Position numbers and translations under genes: made by a program
The notes under the pieces: model-generated
What the model was told of the DNA's origin: nothing
Database searches by the model: none
Seen by the model: only the letters and a program-made list of their open reading frames with translations
NCBI GenBank assembly: GCA_002105175.1
Contig: MCGE01000015.1
Span: 434,001-498,000, forward strand
DNA: 64,000 bases
Direction: 5' to 3'
Source of the DNA: Absidia repens
Lineage: Eukaryota; Mucoromycota; Mucoromycetes; Mucorales; Cunninghamellaceae
In this document: positions 48,511 to 60,238 of the stretch, in pieces
Position numbering within the stretch: position 1 is the stretch's first letter
How the letters are laid out: every line of letters starts with the position of its first letter

Positions 48511-49827
48511 TCAATTGAAATATACATCCAAAACGTGTTGACTAATGTTGAATCCAAACAAGGAGCCCAAAAATAAAATCAAAATGAGAGCAGCAGGATA
48601 TAAGAATAGTTCAGTATGTACCAGGAATGGCAGCGCTAGATAAAAAAAAAACAAAAAAAACAAAAAACAAAAAAAAAGCCAATCAGTACATCTATATCCA
48701 CCAAGTTTCTCATTTTCTTTGTGTGTGTATGTGTATGTAAGCTTTACCATTATACCCAAGAAACGTTCCATAGATATACCACACCGAAGAGACAAAGTAC
48801 ATAGAATTACCCACTAGCAGAGAAATCCAATTGGACCGTTGTAATAATGGCATAAAGAAGAATTGAACCACATAGAGAATCAAAAATACAGGGAAGAAGG
48901 AATTGCAGTGGATATCAAAAGCATAAGCCCATTCGACTTGTTGTGGTGTTGCATGAGCCATAGCGTTCTGGGCCAGGAACCGATTCGTCACAAACCTAAA
49001 ACGGAGAAGCGGGGATCAGTCAAACTGTGGGGGAGGTGATGACTACTACTTTTAGTAGTAGTGGTAGTAGTAGTAGTAATAGTAGTAATAGCAACAATCA
49101 TACTTACCAGCATCCTGTAGCAACCAAAGCACCCACTATTAAAAAGTCCACGCATATCATAAACAAAACCGCTCGTAGTATACCAATAAATCCAAGCCCG
49201 TACACTAGCCCCCACGCTACTGCTGACACTATTGAAAAAAGAGGAGTAGTCTTCTTTTTCAGTAACTGGATGTACCTTTTCTATGATAAAAAAAAATAGA
49301 TGCAACAGATTCTTACCACATAGTAATATAGCAAACAGGACTAAAAACGCAGGATCGTCTCGCGCCCATTGATTCTTCGTCTCTACATAAACCGCATCAA
49401 GTCAACCCGATCAGTATCTAATAATCTTCCTCCCCTCGCACTTCATCTTCCGTTATAATGATGACTTACGTTTGTGATAATATATATTTCGGTACCTGTG
49501 AGTAAAAAGTAAATAAAAGATATATGAGTATTCTACCTTGTTTCTATCGCCATCTTTGGTGACTTACACCCTTGATGGAGCTATCAGTAAGTATCCCATC
49601 TGCCATAATGCATACTAGAATAATAATAACAACAGCAAATAATAGAAAAGGGTTCAGTATCATCAACTTCAACAGAAATGGCGGGGTCCTTTTTATCAAC
49701 TTACTTCGAAGTCCATTTGTGGAAATCTAAAGAGCCGTCGAAGAATAACAGGAATAGAGCGAGAAGAGCGTCGATGACGCCTATTGCCACCAAACGAGTT
49801 TGGATTGTTTGTTGGTAATAAGGACAT
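48511..49827 (-). CDS. UNC-50/Gmh1 family Golgi membrane protein
   Basis: Seven exons (49827-49705, 49614-49568, 49495-49470, 49382-49317, 49228-49108, 48995-48748, 48635-48511) give 251 residues. The signature RLFRFPQMDFEYALWQMGYL is followed by SRVYRNIYYHKQTKNQWARD and DPAFLVLF, then five or so membrane spans (AWGLVYGLGFIGILRAVLFM, VDFLIVGALVATGCWFV, FFPVFLILYVVQFFFMPLL, LLVGNSMYFVSSVWYIYGTF, LFLYPAALILILFLGSLFGF). HIQ-like AYAFDIHCNSFFPVF is conserved in the family. Yeast Gmh1 interacts with the Arf exchange factors Gea1/2, and the animal protein assists nicotinic receptor trafficking; an early-Golgi role is inferred here. The N-terminal 30 residues are Arg/Ser-rich and cytosolic. One internal exon is only 26 bases. 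Confidence 0.94.
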
Positions 49828-50809
49828 GGATAATAATGATAAGCTATATATCACTTAAATATATATATATGTGTGTGTGTATGTGTATGTGTAATAGTAA
49901 CAAAATAGACAATCCAGAAGAGAAAGAATCGCTTGGGATATCGAAGTGTATATATCAAGTTAAAAGGGCAGTGCAAAGAAACAAAAAAAAAAGGGGGGGA
50001 GTAGAGCAAGGAAAGTGGCAGACTGAAAAAAATAAAGTCATTTAGTAATATTGAAATCCCGCCATTTGATTTTTTTTTTTTTTGACATGCGATCAGCATG
50101 GATTTCTACATGACGATTTAGCTATGTACCGAACATAGTTTTTGTAGAATGTGTCCGAGACATTTATATCTTGATTCATTAGAGTTTGGAAAAAAAATTA
50201 GAGTAGTACTGGTCAGCAGGACCGCAAAGTAAACTTGATTGTTGTAAATGTTTGAGATTCAATTTCACACTTCCAAAAAGGCCGAGCTACTGAGTCCAGG
50301 CGGGGAAGGTTTATTGAAATGTGGTTTTTGATGACATTAGACGTCCCTTCCACCTTCATGGTAATAGAACGCACCTTGGAGAGCATACGTATTCAGTGTG
50401 GGCTCTTGTTTTTCCCGGTATATCACATGCAAAGACGAAGACATAATGAGTTGGATATATACAATATATCCAGTGTAGTCGAGGTTACTCTGGAGTCACA
50501 GTATAGGTTTCTTCATTTGAATGGTAGACTAGCATCAAGGTGATTTATAATATAAAGTGGCCTTTACCTGTAAGTTAGTTCCTAGTCGTCAAGCTGCAGG
50601 GAAAGTAGTGATAGATAGGCTTGAAAGCAGTGCAAAGTTCTCTATAGTGGTAGGTACACAGCATCTGGGACTTTTGAATCAAAAGCAGCTCCAGTGAATG
50701 AACTGGAAAACAAGTTAAAAGGACACCCACTAAACAGCAAAAAAACAAAAAACAAAACAAGAACGGCATTGCTTACAGTCCGATGGGTCACAAGCGATAG
50801 TTAACAAAA
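49828..50809. other. Intergenic, no gene seen
   Basis: (TG)n at 49868-49892 on the promoter side of the UNC-50 gene. An inverted box TTGAAATCCCGCC at 50051-50063 resembles the repeat-family box without CACGTG. A 74-codon plus-strand frame at 50319-50543 has no recognisable features. Confidence 0.5.
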
Positions 50810-51500
50810 AGTATATTTTATTGAAGCATTGTAATATATACAAAACCAAAAGACGAGGGATCCATCACAACAAGGGATTCGATGGAAGAATCTATTTGAT
50901 CAATAATGAGGGTGACTAACCGGAGATCTAAAGAGTGACCAACGCTAATATAACGGGACTATTGTCAAAAAGGTGCTACTATATACGTACAAGGTATGAG
51001 AAAGACTAAAGGGGTATATGCTATTGAAGCATACCAGCTGCATCACCGATCAATTGGGTGCGATGTTGATCAGAATGAATCTATTACAGAAGACCTGAAA
51101 GAGTCTAATGGGGTCTTTTTTTTTTTTATTAAAGCAAGTAAAAAGAGATATGTTTTCTTCAAATATAGATACAAACTATGGACAAACTAATACTAAGCTA
51201 AGCTATTGAAGATTTCAAAAGCCATCGCAAATCCTTGATCCAAAATGAAAGGGATTCCCCATGCATCTTGTAATTCCAGAGCTGAAAACCAGTCGAAACT
51301 AATCCTGACACTATTCTCTAAGTCCAACATAAACTCAAAGAAGTTAAAATGTTGAAGAAAAAAAAGGAAGGAAAAAAAAGAAAATGGAAAGAAAAAAAGA
51401 AAATGGAAAGAAAGAGCGCGAAAAAATAAATGAGCGAAAAGAAAAAATCCACGTGGGCGGCATTTGAATGTTTTTTTCTCGCTGTTTTTGAGTTTTTTTT
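50810..51500 (-). repeat. Dispersed repeat copy 7 (CACGTG-box family, near full length)
   Basis: Box CACGTGGGCGGCATTTGAA at 51450-51468. Core complement AAAATGAAAGGGATTCCCCA at about 51243-51262. Leader of AAAAGAAAATGGAAAG units (51350-51420; pyrimidine-rich in the given strand). The second block ends in TCAATAAAATATAC near 50811-50824. Co-linear with copies 4 and 6. Confidence 0.8.
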
Positions 51501-52070
51501 TAGTCGATTACAAAAAGGACGCTCTCCTTTATTTTTCTTTGCTGCATTTCATTTTTACAACAGCAACATCATGCAAAATTATCAACATATTGGCTCTCTT
51601 TTAATGGTATTGAGCACCAACGTTTAACATTGGCAGCACAGCTGTTCTATTTGCTTGTTATCTTTGGATTCTCCACGGAGCAATTCGGACTAGTTTACCT
51701 TAGCCCTCTGTAGAATAGCTTGTCTTTCAATGTGACAATGTTTACTCTCTTTGATGGAACAAGATTGTTCTATGTTATGCTTATTCTACAATGAAATATC
51801 CCCACACTCACACACAATTCTCCTAACGATTTCCCCTTCATATAAGTAGGTAAGAAGGTGCCACCATGTGACTACATTGCTTAGCATAGCTGATATAATT
51901 TATATATACATTTGAATAAAACATATATTTCCGTTTTACTTTTACATCGCTTCTTATGCGTTTAATTTGCTTTGTGGAATGGGTGCACCCACACTGTCTT
52001 GTACAGTTCATGTGCAAGTAGAAAAAAAAAGTATTGTTTGTCTAAATGAAATGGCTTATGATTAATTAAC
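51501..52070. other. Intergenic, no gene seen
   Basis: Several AATAAAAC sequences (for example 51916) and no coding frame. The right end abuts the inverted-repeat element. Confidence 0.45.
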
Positions 52071-52639
52071 AAGTGGTATATAACTCAGCGGACACAAATG
52101 TCCGCTAATAACAAGTGAAATTTTGAAGCGTTATTATGACTAATTTTTTATGACTCTGCAATATGAGGAAGCCTGAAATATGTATAATATTACTCACTTT
52201 TCCGCATATCAATATCTTTACTCAATGAGATTTTTTTCAAAGTAAGAAAAAAATAGTGCATTTCTCGTACCACCCAAATATGCTATGTTTGTAAATCTGC
52301 TGTTAATGCTTTTTCCCGAAAATTTGCGTATAGAAAAGAGTCCACATTAATATAAAGGTTAATATAGTTTTTTTTTGAAAAAAATAAATTTTTTACTTCT
52401 GTTTTGCAACATCAATGATATGTTTTAAGATCGGACATTACTGCCCGCTGTCCAAATGAGGAAAATGATCCTTTCAAAATATATATATTGCTAATATAAA
52501 CACGCCCTGAAATTAATTCCACATAAAATACTAAACTAAAACAATTGATTCATAAAATTTCGTAAATGAATGGTGCTTTATTGTCAAGATATTTGCTTTA
52601 AAGATCGGACATTTGTGTCCGCTGAGTTGTATACCACTT
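52071..52639. mobile_element. MITE-like element with 34-bp terminal inverted repeats
   Basis: The left end (52071-52104) reads AAGTGGTATATAACTCAG then CGGACACAAATGTCCG. The right end, read in reverse complement (52639-52606), is AAGTGGTATACAACTCAG then CGGACACAAATGTCCG: 33 of 34 bases match. Each end contains its own CGGACA-n4-TGTCCG hairpin. A third related motif lies inside at 52429-52453. The interior is AT-rich with no open frame, so it is non-autonomous. No certain target-site duplication is visible, and superfamily is not assigned. Confidence 0.8.
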
Positions 52640-52752
52640 AATGAATGATATGAAAGATGCAGTTACAATAATGCAGATTTGTTTTTGGTAATAAATAGAC
52701 CGAGATGTGAGGCTCTTTCTCTTTGACCGAGATATGCTATCAATGCATACTG

Positions 52753-52784
<32 letters not shown>

Positions 52785-53332
52785 CACTAAAAACGCTCTG
52801 CTGGATCAATGTCGGTCAAAAGTGGGTCACAAAACCTTCCAATACATTATGTGTCAAAACATAGCTTAAACACGTGTCTAGACTCGCATTCAGTGCGGAG
52901 GTAAGATGTTTTTAAGGAAAATATTATACATGGTTGCCCAGCAACCTTTCACAACGCTGATACTATACTGAGCCACATTATCATATAATTGATTTTCATA
53001 ATTTCCGTAGGGCAGGTATTTATATAGTTCACCGGCACAAACGAAACCAATAATAAATTGATGTCGTGTTAATGGTATGTATCATGTCATGTCGATGACA
53101 CCTCATTATATTCATAAATATATGGAACAACTGATATCCCTGGTGATGACATCGTACTGAAGCCTCAAGCCATGTGCTAAAATAGGAAAAGCCTACCCCC
53201 TTTTTTTTCTCTTTCTGACTGGCCGCAAGGCGGCTCTTGAAAATAAAAGCCATTTCAAAATTTCGTAATGACCACGCGTAGGGTTTTTTTTCATATCTTT
53301 TTATTTTTATATTCCTCCAATACATATATACA
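52640..53332. other. Promoter side of the UBX gene, no gene seen
   Basis: (TA)n and (TG)n at 52753-52784. A CACGTG at 52871-52876 lies about 460 bases upstream of the UBX protein start. No other feature is recognisable. Confidence 0.5.
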
Positions 53333-55348
53333 ATGGAAAACGATACTGACTCTGATATTGCCAATTTCTGCGCTATCACCAGTGCCACTCCTCAAGTGGC
53401 TCGCGACTACTTGCAGGTATGTTATTAAATAAAAAATAGTTAGTCGATCATCCAAGTTTGATCTCTGATTCTTTCGGTATTCCAACAAATCAAACGATCT
53501 GGTATACTGAACACTCTCTTGTTTTATTATTTATTATTACTTGCCAACATTGTTGGCTCTATAGGTTTCAGATAACAACTTGGAAATGGCAATTACTCTC
53601 TATCTGGAAAACGGAGGAAATACACTGACTTCATCTATGCAAGACACAACAACAACAACAACAACTTCAGCACCCGCAGCCAACTTGTCGACAGATAATA
53701 TCACCGAAAACAACTCACCGGGCAATGAAGTCATGTCGGATGAAGCCTTAGCACGACAGCTACAGGATCAAGAAGAATCTCGTCGACGACCAGCACAGCA
53801 ACAATCCAACGAAGTCCGTGCACCCATTGCTCCCCGAACTGAAATTTTGACCGGTGCTGGCGGTGGTGATGGATCACTCTTTGATATGAGCATGAACTAT
53901 GGTGGTGGTGGTGCTATGGAAGGTTTATGGGGGCTTGGAGGAGCAGGAGGACGAGGGCGACGTCAACAGCAACAAAACGATCGACCATCTATCTTCAATC
54001 AAGGCGACTCGTCGAGCATGATGACCAACTCACCTATCAATATCGTCCGATCAGCGGCCATTGCGGCGGGAGCTGGTGGTAGCCACAGCAACAGTAGCAG
54101 CAACAGCAACAACAGTAGCAGAAGCAGTAGTCGACATTCTCCCTTATCGGCCTCTCCCACTGGTGGTGGAACGTATCACAATGATGATGGTGGTGGTGGT
54201 GATGGTAGTGGTAGTGGATCGATTACGTCCAGTGCACGTGCCAAGCGACTTGCAGATTTATTCCGTCCTCCTTTTGACATCATGTTTCGTGGCGGCTTTG
54301 AAGAAGCGCGTGCGGCTGCCCGTGAACAAAATAAATGGCTGTTGGTCAATGTCCAAGATCCCACCGAATTTGCCTGTCAAGTGCTGAATCGTGATTTATG
54401 GAGCGATAGCTTTGTCAAGGATATCGTACGTGAATCGTTTGTATTTTTACAGTATGGGAATGAAACTGCCGATGGAAAACGCTACTTGACTCTTTATCCT
54501 ATATCACATTACCCCCATGTGGCTATCATCGATTCTCGAACAGGTATGACTTAGATTTTAATATCCGTGAGTAGATACGAATTTTAATACTAATGTGTGG
54601 TTGATTCTCATTTAGGCGAGCGGATCAAATTTTGGGAAAAGCAACTGGAACCAACAGATTTTATGATGGAAGGTATGCTCCTTGTTTTTTTTTTTCTTAA
54701 AAAAAAAAAAAATAATAATGGGGGAAATGGGGATGAACTGATACTGATGGAATTTTTATATATTCGCACAATAGTCACTGAATTCTTGGAACAACATTCA
54801 CCGGAAGCGGCGAAATCGGATACCATGAACAAATCAAAGAAACCAAAGGTAAAGAGAAATAGGAAAATGGTACTATAAAATTAATTTTCACTCAACCCGG
54901 ACGACTTTATATATATATATATATATTTATTATTATCATTGGAAAAAAATAGAACCAACTATCGGAAATGAGTGAAGAAGAGCAACTCAATGCAGCTATT
55001 GCAGCCTCGTTGAATTCATCACAGGAAGCAAATACATCACTAGACGGAAGCACGAAAAACGAATCACCCACGACTAACAACAGCATGGAATTGGACGGTG
55101 ACGATGACAACGATGACGAGGACGAACCAACGGCATCTTCTTCAGTCCTGGACTCAATACTACCTGTCAAGCGGCAAGAAACAACCGACATCGCAAACTC
55201 GACAAGAATCCAATTCCGTATGGCAGATGGTTCACGTGTTATTCGACGTTTTTTGAAATCAGACCCTGTGCGCTATCTTTTTGAATTCATCAAATCCCAT
55301 GTCCCAGAAACACAGGATCAAGCTTTCGAGGTAAGAAAAACAAAACAG

Positions 55349-55381
<33 letters not shown>

Positions 55382-55539
55382 AATGTCAATCTATTGGTCA
55401 CATGCTCTTAATATTCACCTTCCTTTTCCCTTTTTTTTTCCAGCTGGTATTCAACCGTCAACAACTGATTGACATTTTGGATCAAGGGATTCAAGAAGCT
55501 GGACTGCAAAACGCTGCTGTCAATGTCCAATTTGCCTAG
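53333..55539 (+). CDS. UBA-UAS-UBX domain protein, Ubx5/UBXN7-like Cdc48 adaptor
   Basis: This protein links ubiquitylated substrates to the Cdc48/p97 ATPase. Six exons (53333-53416, 53565-54543, 54616-54672, 54775-54848, 54953-55330, 55444-55539) give 555 residues. Domains in order: UBA-like at about 5-45 (IANFCAITSATPQVARDYLQ, NNLEMAITLYLENGG); a low-complexity Gly/Ser/Asn linker; SARAKRLADLFRPPFDIMFR; a thioredoxin-like UAS domain at about 245-370 (ARAAAREQNKWLLVNVQDPT, FACQVLNRDLWSD, HYPHVAIIDSRTGE); a UIM-like SEEEQLNAAIAASLNSS; and a UBX domain at about 465-555 (TRIQFRMADGSRVIRRFLKS, YLFEFIKS, QLIDILDQGIQEAGLQNAAV). The order, including the UIM, matches UBXN7/Ubx5. An ATG-proximal intron interrupts the UBA domain. 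Confidence 0.93.
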
Positions 55540-55908
55540 AAATGCCCCTTTCCCTTTTTCCCGATCCCCGCAAATCTTCCTATACGCACCCATAGATAGC
55601 ATTGCCTTTTACCCCACCTTCCCTCTCCATAATTATTTTAGCTAGTTAATAAGATATTGTTTATAGTGTATCACAATTTTATCAAACTTGAATAAAACAA
55701 TCATTTTTTTTTTATTGACAATCAAATATGTATATATGTTGTGTATGTATGCGTGTGAGAGTGTGAGTACGTGTGTCCGTGTATAAGGCGAGGGGGGGGG
55801 GAGAAATAGTGTATTCAACTATACTATAAAATAAGTTGGGGAGGGGGAGGTTCTTTTTACTAAGCTATGCTATTGATACTAATTCACAGATTCAAAATCG
55901 GCCTCGTT
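55540..55908. other. Region between convergent UBX and FNTA genes
   Basis: AATAAAAC at 55690 suits a UBX gene poly(A) signal. (TG/TA) repeats lie at 55730-55790. No gene is seen. Confidence 0.5.
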
Positions 55909-57401
55909 TTACGCACTCGTAATCGTTGACTTCTTATATTGCCAATACTTCTTCCTAGTAGGGTCCAAATCTGTAGCCAATCGATCACAGTACTATTGAT
56001 GACAAAAAAAAAAAAAAAAAAAATTAAGTATTATCGTTCGAAACAAATACCGATCTTTTATGTGGGGAAGGGTCAACTGAAAAATCATTTCTTACCTCTA
56101 ATGCAACAGGATTTACCTGTGTTTCTTCCAATTTCGCTCTTTGAATAAACATGTCAATTAAGGTGGAATAGAGGTGTGGAGAGATGATATGCTTAGCGAC
56201 CAAGTCTTCCAAAAAGGGTTCGATGGTATACAGTGGTTGATTCGCTTTGTCCAAGAGCCTATCAAAATAATGATAATAATAGTAATAAAAGATTGTATGT
56301 GTGTGAATAATAGATAGATAATCCAAGCACATACACACATGAAATTGACATCCCATCCCATCCCATCCCACCATGCCATCCTTTTCCTTACTTACGCTGT
56401 CAGATAAGACCATCCACTTGAGTTATTGGGTGCCAATTGGATTTTGTGTTTCGTAAATTCAATTTCATTCTTGATGGTTTCTTGACTTGGAGCTTCAGGG
56501 TTGTTGAATAAGACAAAATACCGATAATTCCATGCTGAATTGTTGCGCACATCAATCAAGATCATATCATCCGTATACTTCAAATCCTGATCCCATAAAT
56601 TGAATCGTTTGACTACCCATTGTCTATGAATGATATATAGTTCATTACACAAAATTAGAAATCAGAGATCATATTGTACAGACTGATGCGCTTTCCCCCT
56701 CCCCCCGACTGCCTCCATTTTGTTGATGTTGTTGTTATTGTTGTTGATTGATTACCTGTAAGACCATGCATGATAATTCTTTGAATCTTCATCCAAGATA
56801 CCATTGATAAAAGGCAATTCTCGGTCACAATTGTTCAAGGTATCCACAATAACTAACCGATGATGCCAGACTTGATAGTTCTTCGCTTGACTGCTTGCAA
56901 TTTCATCCACAAAGTCTAATTCTTTTTGAAGATCAGACTTCAATTCAAAGAGTACTTGTTGTCTATACCGCCTACAAAAAATCATACGTGAAAAAAGATG
57001 GCGAGAGAAAGAGAGAGAGAGAGTGCGTGTATGCGTGTAAGTCAGTAATGAATAGTATTTCAACTAGCCTTTCATTTTTTTCTGTTGCTTACCATACAGT
57101 ATAATGAGCAGGATTCATATCAATAATATCGCTAATCAAACCAAGGACGCGCTCAGACTTCTCGTTGTTTTTTGAAACAGCACGGAAATAGTCCATAGCA
57201 TCAATATCTAAATCGTGAGTACAACATAAGCCGTGAGTAAAGAGAGACAGAGAGAGAGAGAGGAGAACGAAGTCCATATCTATATATCAAGTACTTACAA
57301 TCTGAAGAATAGGCAATGGGGACGAGTGGATTGGGACCATCGTCTTGTGGTAAAGGTGTGACGTCTGACCATTCAGGGCGTTGACTGTAAGGTTGTTCCA
57401 T
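55909..57401 (-). CDS. RAM2: Protein farnesyl/geranylgeranyl transferase type I alpha subunit
   Basis: The shared alpha subunit of farnesyltransferase and geranylgeranyltransferase I, which lipidate CaaX proteins such as Ras and Rho. Six exons (57401-57299, 57207-57093, 56971-56756, 56623-56396, 56258-56096, 55992-55909) give 302 residues. It has the tetratricopeptide-like prenyltransferase alpha repeats with the N-x-x-W signature: [66 protein letters not shown], and [10 protein letters not shown]. The N-terminus [12 protein letters not shown] fits. It ends [14 protein letters not shown]. The formin and polarity genes in this window depend on prenylated Rho GTPases, a functional rather than genetic link. 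Confidence 0.95.
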
Positions 57402-58589
57402 GATGAAGTACGAAGGAAAAATAAAGTGTGCAAAACGCCCAGTCCGTTTTTTCAAACAAAAATGTAGAACATTAAAAGTCCGTTAAACTGAATGTTATAA
57501 ATTCATCCCTGGGGAATTGATTTGTTTTTTTTTTTTTTTTTTTTTCTCTTTAACTGGGTTTTTTCTTCTTTCTTTTCTTTTTGGTTTACGTAAATCAAGG
57601 GAAGATTTTATTCTACTCTTCGAATAGTCTACTAAATTGAAAAAAAGAAAAAGAATTCTAGTTGCCCATCATGATGATTCTCATCCTTGTACAGATGCAA
57701 ATAGCGCTTGACCTTGGTTGAACGGGTTTTTGCAAAGCTGACAATTTGGAGTTGGCCAAGATGTCTTTATGATATTAAAACAATCTGAATGGATCCTAGT
57801 TTATAGTTTAGCTTTTTATGATTATTATTGTTTTATTTGACCACCAATAAATATTTTTACTCTTTGACCTGACTCGTTTTGTGTTTGTTTTGATTTTTGA
57901 CTATTTACATTCAATATGTTGGGATTTGCTCTTATCTGCCTTCATATGTGCGGTAAAACCAGTGGATGGAAATGTGTGTTTATGTGTGTTTGTGTGTGCG
58001 TGTATATAACAGTTTTCCAAGTAAGCGTTTGAAATCCTGGTTTGTCCCACAATCTGCGAAGATACAAGAGCTTTATGACAGGGTTTTATTATTGCCTCTT
58101 ATGCACTGTCTTCTTCGTTAACTTACCCGTTTTTATATATATCCCTTTATAAAGTCTAAATCACTCATCTTCTTCTCCTTCTCCTCTCCCTTTCCCACTT
58201 TAGTGTAGTTATGCCCAGCTTCCAACTATTGAAATTTCCAGTACTACATATGTAGTCCTAATAAATTAATGCTTGATCATCATCACATTTACAGTATACT
58301 GCGTTGTCCTTCCTTTTTTTATATATTTGATGAGGATAGACAAAAACAATCCAAGTTGTATGTACAGTGCAACACAGTACAGTACTGTAATGATAAAAGT
58401 ACGAAATTGTAGTCAAATAAGAGCAATAAACATCAACAATATTCAGCAGAGCCTGAGATTTCATCATTCATGAAATATAGTTTTCTCAGACGTCCTCCAC
58501 TGTTATTTTTTCATGTGTCCAGGATAGTCATCTTGTAAAGCCATTGAAGAAATCCATCTTATGGTAGTAGATCGATGCTGCCTCGTAGC
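57402..58589. other. Intergenic with possible zinc-finger remnants
   Basis: T-run at 57521-57545 upstream of FNTA. A minus-strand fragment at 57795-57681 reads IHSDCFNIIK then CQLCKNPFNQ, resembling the second half of a RING-type finger, but no first half was found. A further minus-strand fragment near 57970-57910 (GFTAHMKADKS, HIECK) is also finger-like. These may be decayed or chance. Confidence 0.35.
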
Positions 58590-58594
58590 TAATG

Positions 58595-58634
<40 letters not shown>

Positions 58635-59165
58635 GGACGCCTCACAAAAGGCCAAAATATTTCATATGCCGCCCACGTGAATTTTTATTTACTCTTCATT
58701 TTTACTTTTTCGCTCTCTTTCTTTCTTTTTTTTTTTATTACCATTCAACTTCTTTCAGGTCATGGTGGACTTAGATTAGTGTCAGTGCAAGTTTAGAAGC
58801 GTTTTCAGACCAGGAATTGCAACATGCATGGGGAAACCCTTCCATTTTCGATCAAGGATTCGGAATCACCATTAGATGACTTTTTGAACTCTTCAGTAGC
58901 TTAGTTTGGTATTAGTTTGTCCATAGTCTGTATCTATATTTGAATAAAACATATCTCTTTTTACTTGTTTCAATGAAAAAATATCCCAATAGTCTCTCTC
59001 ATGCCGTGTACAACAGATCCCTTTCCGACTATCATCATCATCTTCAGATTAGTGTTGACCAGTCTTCAAATCTCACATGTCTCCTTCATTGAATTCCTTG
59101 TTAGATTGAACCCCCTATCCTTTGTTTTTGTGTCTACTGATATAATTCAATAAATATGTCATTTT
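58590..59165 (+). repeat. Dispersed repeat copy 8 (CACGTG-box family)
   Basis: In plus orientation: a T-run of about 35 (58597-58632), GCGGACGCC, box TTCATATGCCGCCCACGTGA (58661-58680), TTTTTATTTAC, a pyrimidine leader with CGCTCTCTTTCTTTC, core GCATGGGGAAACCCTTCCAT (about 58826-58845), ATTTGAATAAAACATATCTC near 58939, and a second block ending ATTCAATAAATATG near 59146. Same order as copies 4, 6 and 7 in reverse. Confidence 0.8.
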
Positions 59166-60238
59166 ATTAACCAACTTCTGATCCATTTAATAATAACCAT
59201 TGTTGCTATTATTGCGGTTTTGTAATTGTCTTGCCCAAGACTTGCTCTCTCCTTCCTCCACTATGTGTTTTTCCCCCCACCTTAAGCCAAACGAGTGATT
59301 AACAGTTTTAGGTCACTTAATATGAAATGTGGCCGTATTAAAGCGCATATTAATCAACGTAAGCTGTACAGACAGTCAGCGCAACATCCACTATCGTTGA
59401 CATACTATATAAATTCAACGCTTTATTTTTTATATTTTTCATGTCGCATAGTAATAATAAAATAATGGTAACAATAATACATAACAAAAAGTGGAGCCGA
59501 AAGTGAAGTCAGTTGAGTGAGAAGGACCGCTTATTAAGGTGCAAAGTGCGGCAAAGAGGGAGTATCATATTTCATGGAAAACCTTACTTGAGCAACCCCT
59601 CAGTAGTGCACTCATTTCTGTTGCAAGCGTGAGAATACTTTGAAATTGAATACAAAAATTGCAACAATTAAGGTTTACTTTACGTTCTTGCTGAACTGCA
59701 TACAGACGAAACTGAACCCAAGATATTTCGCAAACCTATCTGCAATATATCGATGCGGATGGTATATCATTGCGTCGACGTTGACTGTGCAGTAAATGTT
59801 ACAGATTCATGGCTTAATGTGCTGTCTCCTATCACACCAAATAAAATAATACCACAAAAAAGAAAAAACGCATACCCGTATTGAGCTATAATTCCACCAT
59901 ACGCATACTTTTAAAAAAATTATCCCTAGCCTCGTACCCCGCACTGCACTACACTGCATACATGTATGTAAAGGAGGAAAAAGGAAGAAAAGCTTTTGTT
60001 TTTTTATTTGAATAAATAAGAAAAGAGATGAAGACTATATCAACTACATAAAAAAAAAAAAGAAGGAGAGAGTGTTGAAGAGGAGGCATATAAATGTAAA
60101 TATGATTATGTAGTATAAGAGAAAAAGAGAAGAGAGAAGTGGAAGTGAAAGCAGAGATAGGAAATGCATAAACATACACAAATAAATAAATAAAAATTCA
60201 TCGGATACAGGAATAAAAAACCAAATGCCGGCAAAAGA
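59166..60238. other. Intergenic, no gene seen
   Basis: No coding frame is supported. The region near 59955-60180 is the G/A-rich 3' flank of the bHLH gene. Confidence 0.5.

Noticed and set aside
50319..50543. 74-codon plus-strand frame
   Set aside because: No recognisable motif, AT-rich codons, no splice neighbours; lies between repeat-derived sequences.
55320..55385. (CA)n/(TA)n repeat considered as a CRISPR-like or satellite array
   Set aside because: It is a simple dinucleotide run inside an intron of the UBX gene; no spaced direct repeats exist anywhere in the window.
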